From: Brevundimonas denitrificans
GTDB taxonomy: Bacteria; Pseudomonadota; Alphaproteobacteria; Caulobacterales; Caulobacteraceae
Length of the DNA stretch: 64,000 nucleotides
Assembly: GCF_030160755.1 (NCBI RefSeq)
Contig: NZ_BSOY01000007.1
Location: forward strand, 1-64,000
Direction of reading: 5' to 3'
Position numbers and translations under genes: made by a program. Under the pieces are notes generated by a model. The model did not search any database. It was given only the letters and a program-made list of their open reading frames with translations, and was not told the DNA's origin. How positions within the stretch are numbered: the first letter of the stretch is position 1; each line of letters starts with the position of its first letter. Shown in pieces: positions 26,678 to 35,798 of the stretch.

Positions 26678-27634
26678 ATGCGCCTCGCCTTCATGGGTAC
26701 CCCCGAATTCGCCGTGCCGTCGCTGGCCGAGCTCATCGCCTCGGGCCATGAGATCGTCGCCGTCTACTCGCAACCGCCGAAGCCGCGCGGCCGCGGCCAG
26801 AAGCTGACGCCGTCGCCGGTCCAGGCCTTCGCCGAGACCATGGGCCTGCCCGTCTTCACCCCCGCCTCGATGAAGTCGCCCGAGGCCATCGAAACCTTCA
26901 AAAGCCTCGACGTCGACGCCGCCTGCGTCGTCGCCTACGGCCAGATCCTCAAGGCCGAGGTGCTCGACGCCCCCCGCCTCGGCTGCTTCAACCTGCACGG
27001 CTCCCTGCTGCCCCGCTGGCGCGGCGCCGCCCCCATCCAGCGCGCCATCATGGCCGGCGACCGCCAGACCGGCGTCCAGATCATGCGCATGTCCGAGGGT
27101 CTCGACGAGGGCGCGATCCTGCTGTCGGAAATCCTCGACATCCGCCCCGACGACACCGCCGCCTCGCTCGGCGAACGCATGTCCCACATCGGCGCCGGCC
27201 TGTGGCCCCGGGCGCTGGCCGCCATCGAACGCGGCGGGGTCGAGGGCACGGAACAGGTCGGCGAGCCGACGTATGCGAAGAAGATCACCCCCGCCGAGGC
27301 CCGCATCGACTGGTCCCGCCCGGCGGCGGCGGTCGACGCCCACATCCGCGGCCTGTCGCCCTTCCCCGGCGCCTGGTTCGAGGTTCCTGGCGAGGACGGC
27401 CCGGTGCGGATCAAGGTGCTGATGTCGCGGGTCTCGACCGGCTCCGGCGCGGCGGGTCAGGTGCTGGACGACGCCCTGCGCATCGCCTGCGGCGAGGGCG
27501 CGGTCGAACTGCTCCGGGTCCAGCGCGCGGGCAAGGCGGCCCAGTCGGCCGAGGAAATGCTGCGCGGTTTCCCCCTGCCCGTCGGGACGATGCTCTCTCC
27601 CTCAAGCAGCGAGCCCCCGCGGGGCGCGCGATAG
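26678..27634 (+). CDS. fmt: methionyl-tRNA formyltransferase
   Basis: Formylates initiator Met-tRNA. 318 residues, [22 protein letters not shown] at the start, the folate-site [26 protein letters not shown] with the catalytic Asn/His pair, and the C-terminal OB-like domain beginning [18 protein letters not shown] 26678 is the natural start. truA follows after 10 bp, a usual arrangement with fmt. Confidence 0.97.
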   Translation: MRLAFMGTPEFAVPSLAELIASGHEIVAVYSQPPKPRGRGQKLTPSPVQAFAETMGLPVFTPASMKSPEAIETFKSLDVDAACVVAYGQILKAEVLDAPRLGCFNLHGSLLPRWRGAAPIQRAIMAGDRQTGVQIMRMSEGLDEGAILLSEILDIRPDDTAASLGERMSHIGAGLWPRALAAIERGGVEGTEQVGEPTYAKKITPAEARIDWSRPAAAVDAHIRGLSPFPGAWFEVPGEDGPVRIKVLMSRVSTGSGAAGQVLDDALRIACGEGAVELLRVQRAGKAAQSAEEMLRGFPLPVGTMLSPSSSEPPRGAR

Positions 27635-27644
27635 GGAAACAACC

Positions 27645-28382
27645 ATGCCGCGCTACAGGCTGACCCTCGAATACGACGGCTCGGGCTACAACGGCTTCCA
27701 GGCCCAGACCGACCAGCCGACGGTGCAGGGCGCGGTCGAGACGGCCATCACCGCCTTCTGCGGCGAGACCGTGCGCCTCGCCGCCGCCGGCCGCACCGAC
27801 ACCGGGGTCCACGCCACCGGCCAGGTCATCAGCCTGGATCTGGACAAGGACTGGCCGGCGCAGACGGTGATGAACGCCCTCAACGCCCATCTGGTCGGCG
27901 AGCGGATTTCGGTGCTGGATTGCGTCGGCGTCGACGGCGACTGGCACGCCCGCTTCTCGGCGACGGGACGGCGCTATCTGTACCGCATCCTCAACCGCCC
28001 CGGGCCGCCCGCGCTCGACCACGGCCGGGTCTGGCACATGCGCAAACCGCTGGACGCCGACGCCATGCAGTCGGCGGCGCAGAGCCTCGTCGGCCTGCAC
28101 GACTTCACCACCTTCCGCGATGTGAACTGCCAGTCGAAATCGCCGGAAAAGACGCTCGACGTCGCCCGCGTCTTCCGCGTCGGCGACGAGGTGCATCTGG
28201 TGTTCGAGGCGCGCAGCTTCCTGCACCGTCAGGTCCGGTCGATGACAGGGACCCTGACCGAGGTCGGGCTGGGACGCTGGAAGGTGGAGGATGTCGCCGA
28301 GGCCCTGGCCGCGCGGGACCGCGCCGCCTGCGGACCCGTGGCGCCGTCGCACGGCCTGTATCTGACCGGCGTGGTCTACTGA
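27645..28382 (+). CDS. truA: tRNA pseudouridine(38-40) synthase
   Basis: 245 residues. The catalytic Asp is in AAAGRTDTGVHATGQVISLDL, with further family blocks RFSATGRRYLYRILNRP, FTTFRDVNCQSKSPEKTLDVARV and EARSFLHRQVRSMTGTL. Modifies U38-U40 in the anticodon arm of many tRNAs. ATG 27645 has only a weak upstream SD; it lies 10 bp after fmt and is probably translated from the same mRNA. Confidence 0.97.
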   Translation: MPRYRLTLEYDGSGYNGFQAQTDQPTVQGAVETAITAFCGETVRLAAAGRTDTGVHATGQVISLDLDKDWPAQTVMNALNAHLVGERISVLDCVGVDGDWHARFSATGRRYLYRILNRPGPPALDHGRVWHMRKPLDADAMQSAAQSLVGLHDFTTFRDVNCQSKSPEKTLDVARVFRVGDEVHLVFEARSFLHRQVRSMTGTLTEVGLGRWKVEDVAEALAARDRAACGPVAPSHGLYLTGVVY

Positions 28383-28388
28383 AACCGC

Positions 28389-28418
28389 AAAAAAGGGCCC
28401 GCCATCGCTGGCGGGCCC
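28389..28418 (-). terminator. intrinsic terminator for the entericidin-like gene
   Basis: A perfect 10-bp stem GGGCCCGCCA / TGGCGGGCCC with loop TCGC, preceded on the plus strand by six A. Those A are the U-run on the minus strand, so it terminates the minus-strand lipoprotein gene; it also lies just past truA and may block readthrough both ways. Confidence 0.87.
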
Positions 28419-28440
28419 TCCTGAATCACGAGGCCAAGGC

Positions 28441-28578
28441 CTAGTTCTTGGCTTCTTCGGCGCCCGCGGCGACGGCGCTGCCGGCGGCGGAGACGTCGCG
28501 GCCGACGCCCGAGATGGTGTTGCAGGCCGAAACGGCCAGGGCGGCGGCGACCAGGGTCAGGGTGATGATCTTTTTCAT
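28441..28578 (-). CDS. entericidin-family small lipoprotein, 45 aa
   Basis: MKKIITLTLVAAALAVSAC is a lipoprotein signal with lipobox VSAC, followed by NTISGVGRDVSAAGSAVAAGAEEAKN. The CNTxxGxGxDVxxAGxAVxxxAxxA pattern is that of entericidins A/B. In E. coli these are a membrane-active toxin and its antidote, but single copies in Alphaproteobacteria have unknown roles. ATG 28578 is preceded by GGAA. It has its own terminator. Confidence 0.88.
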   Translation of the reverse strand: MKKIITLTLVAAALAVSACNTISGVGRDVSAAGSAVAAGAEEAKN

Positions 28579-28677
28579 GGGATGTTCCGTTACAGGCATT
28601 GAACCTTGACCATAAACGCAAGCGTGGCGGCGGGGTTGCATGGCCAAGCCGGGGTCTGATCTGCTAACCCCCGCCGC

Positions 28678-30339
28678 ATGAGCCAGCCCGCCAATACCGC
28701 CGCCCGACGCATCGTCGACACCCTCGTCATGAACGGCGTCGACCGCGTCTTCTGCGTCCCGGGCGAAAGCTATCTGGCCGTCCTCGACGCCCTCGCCGAC
28801 GTGCGCGACCGGATTCAGGTCATCGCCTGCCGCCATGAGGCGGGCGCCGCCAACATGGCCGAGGCCTACGGCAAGCTGACCGGCAGGCCCGGCGTCTGCA
28901 TGGTCACACGCGGACCCGGCGCGACCCACGCCTCCATCGGCGTGCATACGGCGCATCAGGACTCCACGCCGATGATCCTGTTCGTCGGCCAGATCGCCCT
29001 GACCGACCGCGGCCGCGGCGCCTTCCAGGAGGTCGACTACCGCGAGGTCTTCGGCGGCCTCGCCAAATGGGCCACCGAGATCGAAAGCCCGGAACGCACC
29101 GTCGAGGTCGTTGAACGCGCCTTCGCCACCGCCCTGCAGGGGCGGATGGGGCCGGTGGTCATCGCCCTCCCCGAAGACATTCTGCATGCCGACGGCGGCC
29201 CCGCCCCGATCCGGCCGGTGACGCCCGCGAAGGCGGCGCTGGACCCGGCCTTCGTCGAACAGGTCCGCGCCCGGCTCGCCAAGGCGGAACGCCCCCTGCT
29301 GGTGCTGGGCGGCTCGGGCTGGACGGAAGAGGCCGCGACCGCCATCGGCGACTGGGCCGAGCGGATCGGCCTGCCGGTCGCCCTGTCGTTCCGGCGCAAG
29401 GACGTCCTGTCCAACGACCGCTCCAACTACGCCGGCGACCTCGGTCTCGGCTGCAATCCGAAACTGACCGCCCGGGCCAAGGCCGCCGATCTCATCCTCG
29501 CCATCGGCGCCCGCCTCGGCGAGAACCCGACCCAGGGCTACACCCTGTTCACCCGCGCCCGCACGGCGGAGACCCTGATCCACATCCATCCCGGCGCCGA
29601 GGAGCTGGGCCGCGTCTGGACCCCGGCGCTGAGCGCCACGGCCGACAACTCGCTCGCGGCTCTCGCCCTGTCGACCATCGATCCCGGCCGCGACTGGCAG
29701 GCCGAGGCCGCCGCCGCCCACGCCGACTACCAGGCCTTCTCGACCCCCGTGCCGGTCACCGGGGCGGTGAACATGTCGGAGTGCATGGCTCACCTCGGCG
29801 AGGTCCTGCCGCCGACGGCCATCATCACCAACGGCGCCGGCAATTTCGCCGCCTGGCTGCACCGCTTCTACCGCCACCGCGCCTGCCGCACCCAGCTGGC
29901 CCCGACCTCGGGGGCGATGGGCTACGGCTATCCCGCCGCCCTCGCCGCCAAGAGCGTCCATCCCGACCGCGACGTCATCTGCATCGCCGGCGACGGCGAC
30001 TACCTCATGACCGGGCAGGAGATCGCCACGGCGGTCCAGTACGGCATCAATGTCGTGGTCGTGGTCGTCGACAACGGGACCTACGGCACCATCCGCATGC
30101 ACCAGGAGATGCACTATCCGGGCGGACAGCGGACCATCGCCACCGATCTGAAGAACCCCGACTTCGTCAAATACGCCGAGGCCTTCGGCGCCTTCGGCGT
30201 CCGCTGCGAGACTACCGCCGACTTCCCCGCCGCCCTCGCAGCGGCGCGGAACGCCGGCCGCCCCGCCCTCGTTCACCTGATCACCTCGGCCGAGGATATC
30301 GCCCCGACCCGCACCATCACCGGCCTGCGCTCGCAATAA
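28678..30339 (+). CDS. thiamine-diphosphate enzyme, acetolactate synthase-like
   Basis: 553 residues with three ThDP-family domains: the N-terminal pyrimidine-binding domain with the catalytic Glu in CRHEAGAANMAEAYGKLTGRPG, a central domain, and the C-terminal pyrophosphate domain with GDGDYLMTGQEIATAVQYGINVVVVVVDNGTYGTIRMHQ (GDG...N metal motif). The family includes acetolactate synthase large subunits and decarboxylases of 2-oxo acids. No ilvH-type regulatory subunit follows and the protein is more like the stand-alone 'thiamine pyrophosphate-binding protein' group than biosynthetic IlvB. Substrate unassigned. Confidence 0.88.
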   Translation: MSQPANTAARRIVDTLVMNGVDRVFCVPGESYLAVLDALADVRDRIQVIACRHEAGAANMAEAYGKLTGRPGVCMVTRGPGATHASIGVHTAHQDSTPMILFVGQIALTDRGRGAFQEVDYREVFGGLAKWATEIESPERTVEVVERAFATALQGRMGPVVIALPEDILHADGGPAPIRPVTPAKAALDPAFVEQVRARLAKAERPLLVLGGSGWTEEAATAIGDWAERIGLPVALSFRRKDVLSNDRSNYAGDLGLGCNPKLTARAKAADLILAIGARLGENPTQGYTLFTRARTAETLIHIHPGAEELGRVWTPALSATADNSLAALALSTIDPGRDWQAEAAAAHADYQAFSTPVPVTGAVNMSECMAHLGEVLPPTAIITNGAGNFAAWLHRFYRHRACRTQLAPTSGAMGYGYPAALAAKSVHPDRDVICIAGDGDYLMTGQEIATAVQYGINVVVVVVDNGTYGTIRMHQEMHYPGGQRTIATDLKNPDFVKYAEAFGAFGVRCETTADFPAALAAARNAGRPALVHLITSAEDIAPTRTITGLRSQ

Positions 30340-30348
30340 GGAGCCGTC

Positions 30349-30798
30349 ATGCGCGTCCTGCCCGCCCTGCTCGCCTCGACCGCCCTGCTCGGCGGCTGCG
30401 CCACGCCCCTGGAGCCGGGTCCGGACGGCCCGCCGACCGGCGGCGACAGCAACGACTGCGCCGTCATCGCCGCCATCGCGAAGGAGCACTACCGCTTCAA
30501 CACGACCGACAACCGGCCGCCGCCGATCCGCTTCGAGGGCGACTACGCCCCGCGCTGCGACTGGAGCCGCCACGGCCTCGCCTTCACCCCCTACAACCCG
30601 GACGCCGCCGGCGACCCGCGCCAGCGGATGCGCTGGGTCAGTTTCGCCCGCCCGGTCTATGACGGCCGCGGCGCCGTGGTCGACACGGGGATCATGCACG
30701 GCCCGCTCGCGGGACAGGGCTATGAGTGCCGCGTCCTCTCCGGCTTCGCCGGCTGGACCGTCCCGGAGGGCTCGTGCCGCCGGACCTGGGTCTCCTGA
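30349..30798 (+). CDS. hypothetical lipoprotein, 149 aa
   Basis: Signal MRVLPALLASTALLGGC with a lipobox at residues 14-17. The mature part has four further cysteines (DCAVI, RCDWS, YECRV, GSCRR), likely forming disulfides, and Trp-rich segments. ATG 30349 follows AAGGAG. It begins nine bases after the ThDP gene and may share its mRNA. No family recognised. Confidence 0.72.
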   Translation: MRVLPALLASTALLGGCATPLEPGPDGPPTGGDSNDCAVIAAIAKEHYRFNTTDNRPPPIRFEGDYAPRCDWSRHGLAFTPYNPDAAGDPRQRMRWVSFARPVYDGRGAVVDTGIMHGPLAGQGYECRVLSGFAGWTVPEGSCRRTWVS

Positions 30799-30843
30799 CG
30801 CTCAGCCGGTGACGCGCGGGCCGCGCCCGCCTATGTTCCGCCG

Positions 30844-33747
30844 ATGACCGACACCGCCGCCGACTCCGCCGACCGCTCCCTCACCCAGGACGGCCCCGCC
30901 GTGCGGCTGTGGATGATCGACGCCTCGGCCTACATCTTCCGTGCCTATCACGCCCTGCCGCCCCTGACGCGCAAGTCCGACGGGCTCCCCGTCGGGGCCG
31001 TGCAGGGCTACTGCAACATGCTGTGGAAGCTGATCCGGGACATGAAGGGCGACGACGGCCCGACCCATCTGGTCGCCGTCTTCGACCATTCGGAGAAGAC
31101 CTTCCGCAACGCCATGTACGACCAGTACAAGGCCAACCGCTCGGCCCCGCCCGAGGACCTGATCCCCCAGTTCCCGCTGGTGCGCGAGGCCACCGCCGCC
31201 TTCGGCGTCCACTGCGTCGAGCTGCCCGGCTACGAGGCCGACGACCTGATCGCCACCTATGCCTGCAAGGCGCGGGACGCCGGCGGCGAGGCGGTCATCG
31301 TCTCCTCCGACAAGGACCTGATGCAGCTGATCGGCCCCTCGGTCGTCATGTGGGACCCGATGAAGGAGCGCCGCCTCGCCGAGGAGGCGGTGTTCGAAAA
31401 GTTCGGCGTCACCCCCGACAAGGTGGTCGAGGTCCAGGCCCTGATCGGCGACAGCGTCGACAACGTCCCCGGCGCCCCCGGCATCGGCCCCAAGACCGCC
31501 GCCCAGCTGATCCTCGAGTTCGGCGATCTGGACACCCTGCTGGCCCGCGCCCACGAGATCAAACAGCCCAAGCGGCGCGAGACCCTGATCGAATTCGCCG
31601 ACCAGATCCGCCTGTCGCGCGAGCTGTGCCGCCTCGACTGCAACGCCCCCGCGCCCGAGCCGATCGACGACTTCCTCGTCCGCCACCCCGACCCGGAGCG
31701 GCTGGCCGAATTCCTCGACCGGATGGAGTTCCGCTCCCTGCGCAGCCGCGTCGGCGACGGCAAGGCCCCGGCCACCAACGGCACCGCCTTCGTCGCCCGC
31801 CCCAAGGCCCCCTCCGCCCCCGTCGCCACCCCCCGCTACGGCCAGGTCCCCGCCGGCCCGGCCGAGGTCCAGACCGTCGATCACGAGGCCTACCACTGCG
31901 TCCAGACCCTCGAAGACCTCGACCGGTGGATCGCCCGCGCGACCGAGGCCGGGGTGATCGGCTTCGACACCGAGACGGATGCGCTGAGCGCCACCCACGC
32001 CGGCCTGTGCGGCGTGTCGCTGGCCATCGGCCCCAATGACGCCTGCTACATCCCCCTGACCCACGCGCACCCGCCCGCGCCCAACGCCGGCGGCCTCGAC
32101 TTCGGCGGCGAGAGCGACCAGCGCGAACCCCTGACCCAGATCGACAAGCCCACGGCCCTGGCCCGGCTCAAGCCCCTGCTCGAGAACCCCGCCGTCCTCA
32201 AGGTGATGCAGAACGGCAAATACGACATCGCCGTCATGGCCCGCCGCGGCATCCGCGTCGCCCCCTTCGACGACACCATGCTGATCTCCTATGTGCTCGA
32301 GGGCGGGCTGCACGGCCACGGCATGGACGAGCTGGCCCGCCTCCACCTCGGCCACGACCCCATCGCCTTCAAGACCGTCGCCGGCACGGGCAAGGCCCAG
32401 AAGTCGTTCAAACACGTCGAGCTGAAACCGGCCACCTGCTACGCCGCCGAGGACGCCGACGTCACCCTGCGCCTCTGGCGTATCCTCAAGCCGCGCCTCG
32501 CCGAGGAAGGCCTCGTCACCGTCTATGAGACGCTGGAGCGCGGCATGCCCGCCGTCCTGGCCGACATGGAGCGGGCCGGCGTCCGCGTCGATCCCGATCG
32601 CCTCAAACGCCTGTCCTCCGAGTTCGGCCTGCGCATGGCCGAGCTGGAGCAGCAGGCGCACGAGCTCGCCGGCCGCCCGTTCAACGTCGGCTCCCCGCGC
32701 CAGATCGGCGACATCCTGTTCGGCGAGATGGCCCTGACCGGCGGCAAGAAGACCGCCAGCGGCCAGTGGGAGACCGGCGCCGCCACGCTCGAGGCCCTGG
32801 CCCTCACCCACGACCTGCCGCGCGTCCTCCTCGACTGGCGCCAGCTCTCCAAGCTCAAGGGCACCTATACCGACGCCCTGATCGAGGCCGCCGACAAGAC
32901 CACCGACCGCGTCCACACCAGCTACCAGCTGGCCGCCGCCACCACCGGCCGCCTCGCCTCCTCCGACCCCAACCTCCAGAACATTCCGATCCGCACCGAG
33001 ACCGGCCGCCAGATCCGTCAGGCCTTCATCGCCGCCCCCGGCCATGTCCTGATCAGCGCCGACTACAGCCAGATCGAGCTGCGCCTGCTGGCCCATATCG
33101 GCGACATCCCCGAGCTCAAGCGCGCCTTCGCCGCCGGCATCGACATCCACACCGCCACGGCCTCCGAGATGTTCGGCGTCCCCGTCGACCAGATGGACCC
33201 CGAGACGCGCCGCCGCGCCAAGGCGATCAATTTCGGCATCGTCTACGGCATCAGCGCCTTCGGCCTGGCCGCCCAGCTGAACATCGACCAGGGCGAGGCC
33301 GGCGCCTACATCAAGACCTATTTCGAGCGCTTCCCCGGCATCCGCACCTATATGGACGCCACCAAGGCCCAGGTGCGCGAGACCGGCATGGTCAGCACCG
33401 TCTTCGGCCGCCGCATCCACATCCCCGCCATCCATTCCAAGTCAGGGGCCGAGCGCCAGTTCGGCGAACGCGCCGCCATCAACGCCCCCATCCAGGGCGC
33501 CGCCGCCGACATCATCCGCCGCGCCATGATGCGGATGCCGGGGGCTCTGGTCGAAGCCGGCCTGTCAACGAAGATGCTGCTCCAGGTCCACGACGAACTG
33601 GTCTTCGAGGCCCCCGAGTCCGAGGCCGAGCGCGCCATCGCCGTGATCAAGCGGACCATGGAGGGGGCCGCGGAACCGGCCGTGGCCCTGACGGTGCCGC
33701 TGGTGGTGGATGCGCGGGCCGCCGCCAACTGGGACGAGGCGCACTGA
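30844..33747 (+). CDS. polA: DNA polymerase I
   Basis: 967 residues with all three activities represented. The 5'-3' exonuclease domain occupies about residues 20-310 (WMIDASAYIFRAYHALP, PGYEADDLIATYA, SVDNVPGAPGIGPKTAAQLI). The 3'-5' exonuclease has GFDTETDALSAT and YAAEDADVTL, so its acidic residues are retained. The polymerase domain has motif A SADYSQIELRLLAHI, motif B RRRAKAINFGIVYGISAFGL and motif C QVHDELVFEAP. The length is normal. ATG 30844 is well placed. Repair and Okazaki-fragment processing role by family. Confidence 0.98.
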   Translation: MTDTAADSADRSLTQDGPAVRLWMIDASAYIFRAYHALPPLTRKSDGLPVGAVQGYCNMLWKLIRDMKGDDGPTHLVAVFDHSEKTFRNAMYDQYKANRSAPPEDLIPQFPLVREATAAFGVHCVELPGYEADDLIATYACKARDAGGEAVIVSSDKDLMQLIGPSVVMWDPMKERRLAEEAVFEKFGVTPDKVVEVQALIGDSVDNVPGAPGIGPKTAAQLILEFGDLDTLLARAHEIKQPKRRETLIEFADQIRLSRELCRLDCNAPAPEPIDDFLVRHPDPERLAEFLDRMEFRSLRSRVGDGKAPATNGTAFVARPKAPSAPVATPRYGQVPAGPAEVQTVDHEAYHCVQTLEDLDRWIARATEAGVIGFDTETDALSATHAGLCGVSLAIGPNDACYIPLTHAHPPAPNAGGLDFGGESDQREPLTQIDKPTALARLKPLLENPAVLKVMQNGKYDIAVMARRGIRVAPFDDTMLISYVLEGGLHGHGMDELARLHLGHDPIAFKTVAGTGKAQKSFKHVELKPATCYAAEDADVTLRLWRILKPRLAEEGLVTVYETLERGMPAVLADMERAGVRVDPDRLKRLSSEFGLRMAELEQQAHELAGRPFNVGSPRQIGDILFGEMALTGGKKTASGQWETGAATLEALALTHDLPRVLLDWRQLSKLKGTYTDALIEAADKTTDRVHTSYQLAAATTGRLASSDPNLQNIPIRTETGRQIRQAFIAAPGHVLISADYSQIELRLLAHIGDIPELKRAFAAGIDIHTATASEMFGVPVDQMDPETRRRAKAINFGIVYGISAFGLAAQLNIDQGEAGAYIKTYFERFPGIRTYMDATKAQVRETGMVSTVFGRRIHIPAIHSKSGAERQFGERAAINAPIQGAAADIIRRAMMRMPGALVEAGLSTKMLLQVHDELVFEAPESEAERAIAVIKRTMEGAAEPAVALTVPLVVDARAAANWDEAH

Positions 33748-33826
33748 GGGGGCGGGTTGTCAGAGTTGAGTATTTGAAATTTGTACGCGCGCCCGATTGA
33801 GGTGCGCTCTAGTCACCGGGGGGACC

Positions 33827-35338
33827 ATGGCCGTAGATCTGGATACTATCTGGAAGGGTGACCTTCTGAATAGAAAGGCTGACGGGCAGCTTCTCTATGA
33901 CTTCCTCGTCAGGCGCCATGCGGAACGCCGGGCCGCTTCGATACCCGGCGCTTACGTCGTCAACCTCAATGCAAGCTGGGGTCACGGGAAGTCGTTCTTC
34001 ATGGAACGCCTCGCTGCGCAAATGCGCGCAGAAGGCCATCTGACCGCGTTCGTCAATGCTTGGCGAGATGACAGCACCAAGGAGCCCGTGGTTGCGGTTA
34101 TGGCCGCGATCGAAGAGTGCTTGTCGCCCCACTTCACCAAGCACGATGCGATCCGGAAATCATGGGACGCCACCAAAGCCCACGGCGCAACAATCGTCGC
34201 TTCCCTGCTGAAGGGAGCCTCACGAAGGCTCGCCGAAAAGTACGCCGGCCAGGCAATCGATGAGATAGAAAATCTATTAGAAACAGACACCTTCGTGCCT
34301 GACCAAATCGAGGATTTCCTCGATGGCAACAATGCCGCCGTCAGCGAGGCGGTAGCGACGGAAGTTACAACTCTTCTAACTAAGTTCATCGATCGGAAGA
34401 TCGCCGATTACAAAGCTAGAATTGACAGCGCTGCTCAATTTCAAAATCGTCTAAAATCAATATTATCAAATCTTGAATCGCGATCTGAAGCGACACTTCC
34501 TCTATTTGTTCTAATTGACGAACTTGATAGATGTCGTCCGACATATGCGATTGAAATGTTGGAGCAGGTTAAACATTTATTTGATATAGACAACACGATT
34601 TTTTTGATCGCGACCGACGGAGACCAACTGTCGCACTCTATAAAAGCAGTTTATGGGGAAGGATTTGACGGATCTGGATATTTGCTTCGATTCTTCCATC
34701 GACACTATCGCTTTGAGAGGCGTGATCTTGGTGCATTTAGCGATTATTTGTTCGCGTTGAATGAAATTGATCAGTCAAAACTGGCTACACCTCTCGAGAC
34801 TTCTCCCTCGGCGATATTTGTCGGAGCGATGATTTCTTATGATGTTACCCTTCGTGACGCAGAGCAGATATTTGATATTCTGAGGTCATGCGTAACGATG
34901 TGGTCATACCCCATCCCCATCCAGCTAAATATCATTCTGCCGCTCATAATTCACCACCATAGACGGCAGTTTGCTGACATGGGCGCTTACATGGACTCTA
35001 GGCAAAGAGCTAACACGCCGAAATCTCCATGGAACGTGAACGCACAATACTTAGATGGCGGCAGAATGAGAAAAGGTGACGTAGGAGTGCAAAACTTGAA
35101 CGATAGCGTGCTCAAGAAATTGAGCAATACTATTGTCTCTTCTCTCAACAGTACGACAAATGACTACAAGAGCTCATACGTTAGTTCCATATTCGGTCAA
35201 GAGCTCCAAGTTCTTCATAAATCACGGCACCACGGCGATGGACCAAAGTCGGTAATCCTTGAATACCCCGACTTGGTTCAAAGCGTGGGCAGACTCGCAG
35301 CGCCGGCGGATGATGGAGGGTTAGAGACCGTCGGTTGA
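33827..35338 (+). CDS. KAP-family P-loop NTPase, horizontally acquired
   Basis: 503 residues. Walker A is LNASWGHGKSFF with K55-S56, with Ala at the first Gly position of the usual GxxxxGKS. Walker B is LFVLIDELDRCRPTYAIEMLEQVKHLF with D231-E232-D234. KAP NTPases (Kidins220/ARMS, PifA) include PifA, the F-plasmid phage-exclusion protein, and QatA of the Qat defence system. Here there is no obvious membrane helix pair and no QatB/C/D-like neighbour. Codon use turns strongly AT-rich from about 34250 onward, unlike every neighbour. ATG 33827 has a GGGGGGA run at a short spacing. Defence function is inference only. Confidence 0.88.
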   Translation: MAVDLDTIWKGDLLNRKADGQLLYDFLVRRHAERRAASIPGAYVVNLNASWGHGKSFFMERLAAQMRAEGHLTAFVNAWRDDSTKEPVVAVMAAIEECLSPHFTKHDAIRKSWDATKAHGATIVASLLKGASRRLAEKYAGQAIDEIENLLETDTFVPDQIEDFLDGNNAAVSEAVATEVTTLLTKFIDRKIADYKARIDSAAQFQNRLKSILSNLESRSEATLPLFVLIDELDRCRPTYAIEMLEQVKHLFDIDNTIFLIATDGDQLSHSIKAVYGEGFDGSGYLLRFFHRHYRFERRDLGAFSDYLFALNEIDQSKLATPLETSPSAIFVGAMISYDVTLRDAEQIFDILRSCVTMWSYPIPIQLNIILPLIIHHHRRQFADMGAYMDSRQRANTPKSPWNVNAQYLDGGRMRKGDVGVQNLNDSVLKKLSNTIVSSLNSTTNDYKSSYVSSIFGQELQVLHKSRHHGDGPKSVILEYPDLVQSVGRLAAPADDGGLETVG

Positions 35339-35372
35339 CCCGCTGGATGCCAAGTCACCAATCTTGTGCGAT

Positions 35373-35525
35373 TCAGGCTGGAGACTCACCGTCAGCCCTC
35401 CACCCCAGCGCCCGCAGCTCGATCCGGGCCGCCTGTTGCAGGACGGAGCCGGGGGAGAGGCGCTCGATCTCGGACAGGAGGCCGCCGATGCCGGCACGGC
35501 CGTCGGCGCTGGTCAAGTCGAGGCC
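35373..35525 (-). pseudogene. truncated copy of the small-protein gene at 36909-37118
   Basis: The frame reads GLDLTSADGRAGIGGLLSEIERL...LQQAARIELRALGWRADGESPA and stops with TGA at 35373-35375. It matches the last two-thirds of the intact 69-residue protein at 36909-37118 but lacks its first ~16 residues and any start codon. It lies directly after the truncated zinc-ribbon copy, in the reverse gene order to the intact module. Confidence 0.78.
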
Positions 35526-35528
35526 CCC

Positions 35529-35775
35529 TCACGTCATCGCCACATCCCCGCTCGCCCCATGCGGCCGCACCCAGAAGGTGACCCGCCCCGGGCAGCCCAT
35601 CCTGCGGCAGGTCGTGGCGCGGCCCCACAGGACGAAGCCGGGGCCGCGCTCGCGGGCGATGCGTTTCAGATCGGCGCGGATGCGCAGCTCGCACAGGTCG
35701 CACTCGGTATAGACCAGCCAGCGGTTGGCCAGGATGGCGCCGACCGTGGGGCCCGCTTCCTGTTCCGGACCCGGG
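35529..35775 (-). pseudogene. 5'-truncated copy of the zinc-ribbon protein gene at 36621-36896
   Basis: Positions 35529-35756 align without gaps to 36621-36848 with about eight mismatches, five of them synonymous; homology ends sharply where the intact gene's first 16 codons should be. All four Cys codons are retained. No start codon is available: the frame runs back to the TAG of the lipoprotein gene (35799-35801), with which it is in phase. Only stop-codon readthrough could express it. Confidence 0.8.
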
Positions 35776-35798
35776 CCCCATAAACAGCCGCTCGTCCG

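Noticed and set aside
30802-33435. 877-codon open frame on the minus strand opposite polA
   Set aside because: It is antisense to a clear DNA polymerase I, is low-complexity (Gly/Asp/Val/Gln) and arises from the G/C-biased third positions of polA.
33757-33790. Promoter for the KAP NTPase (TTGTCA with a TTTGTA-like -10)
   Set aside because: Too weak a match to call in a sequence whose host sigma factors prefer a different -10.
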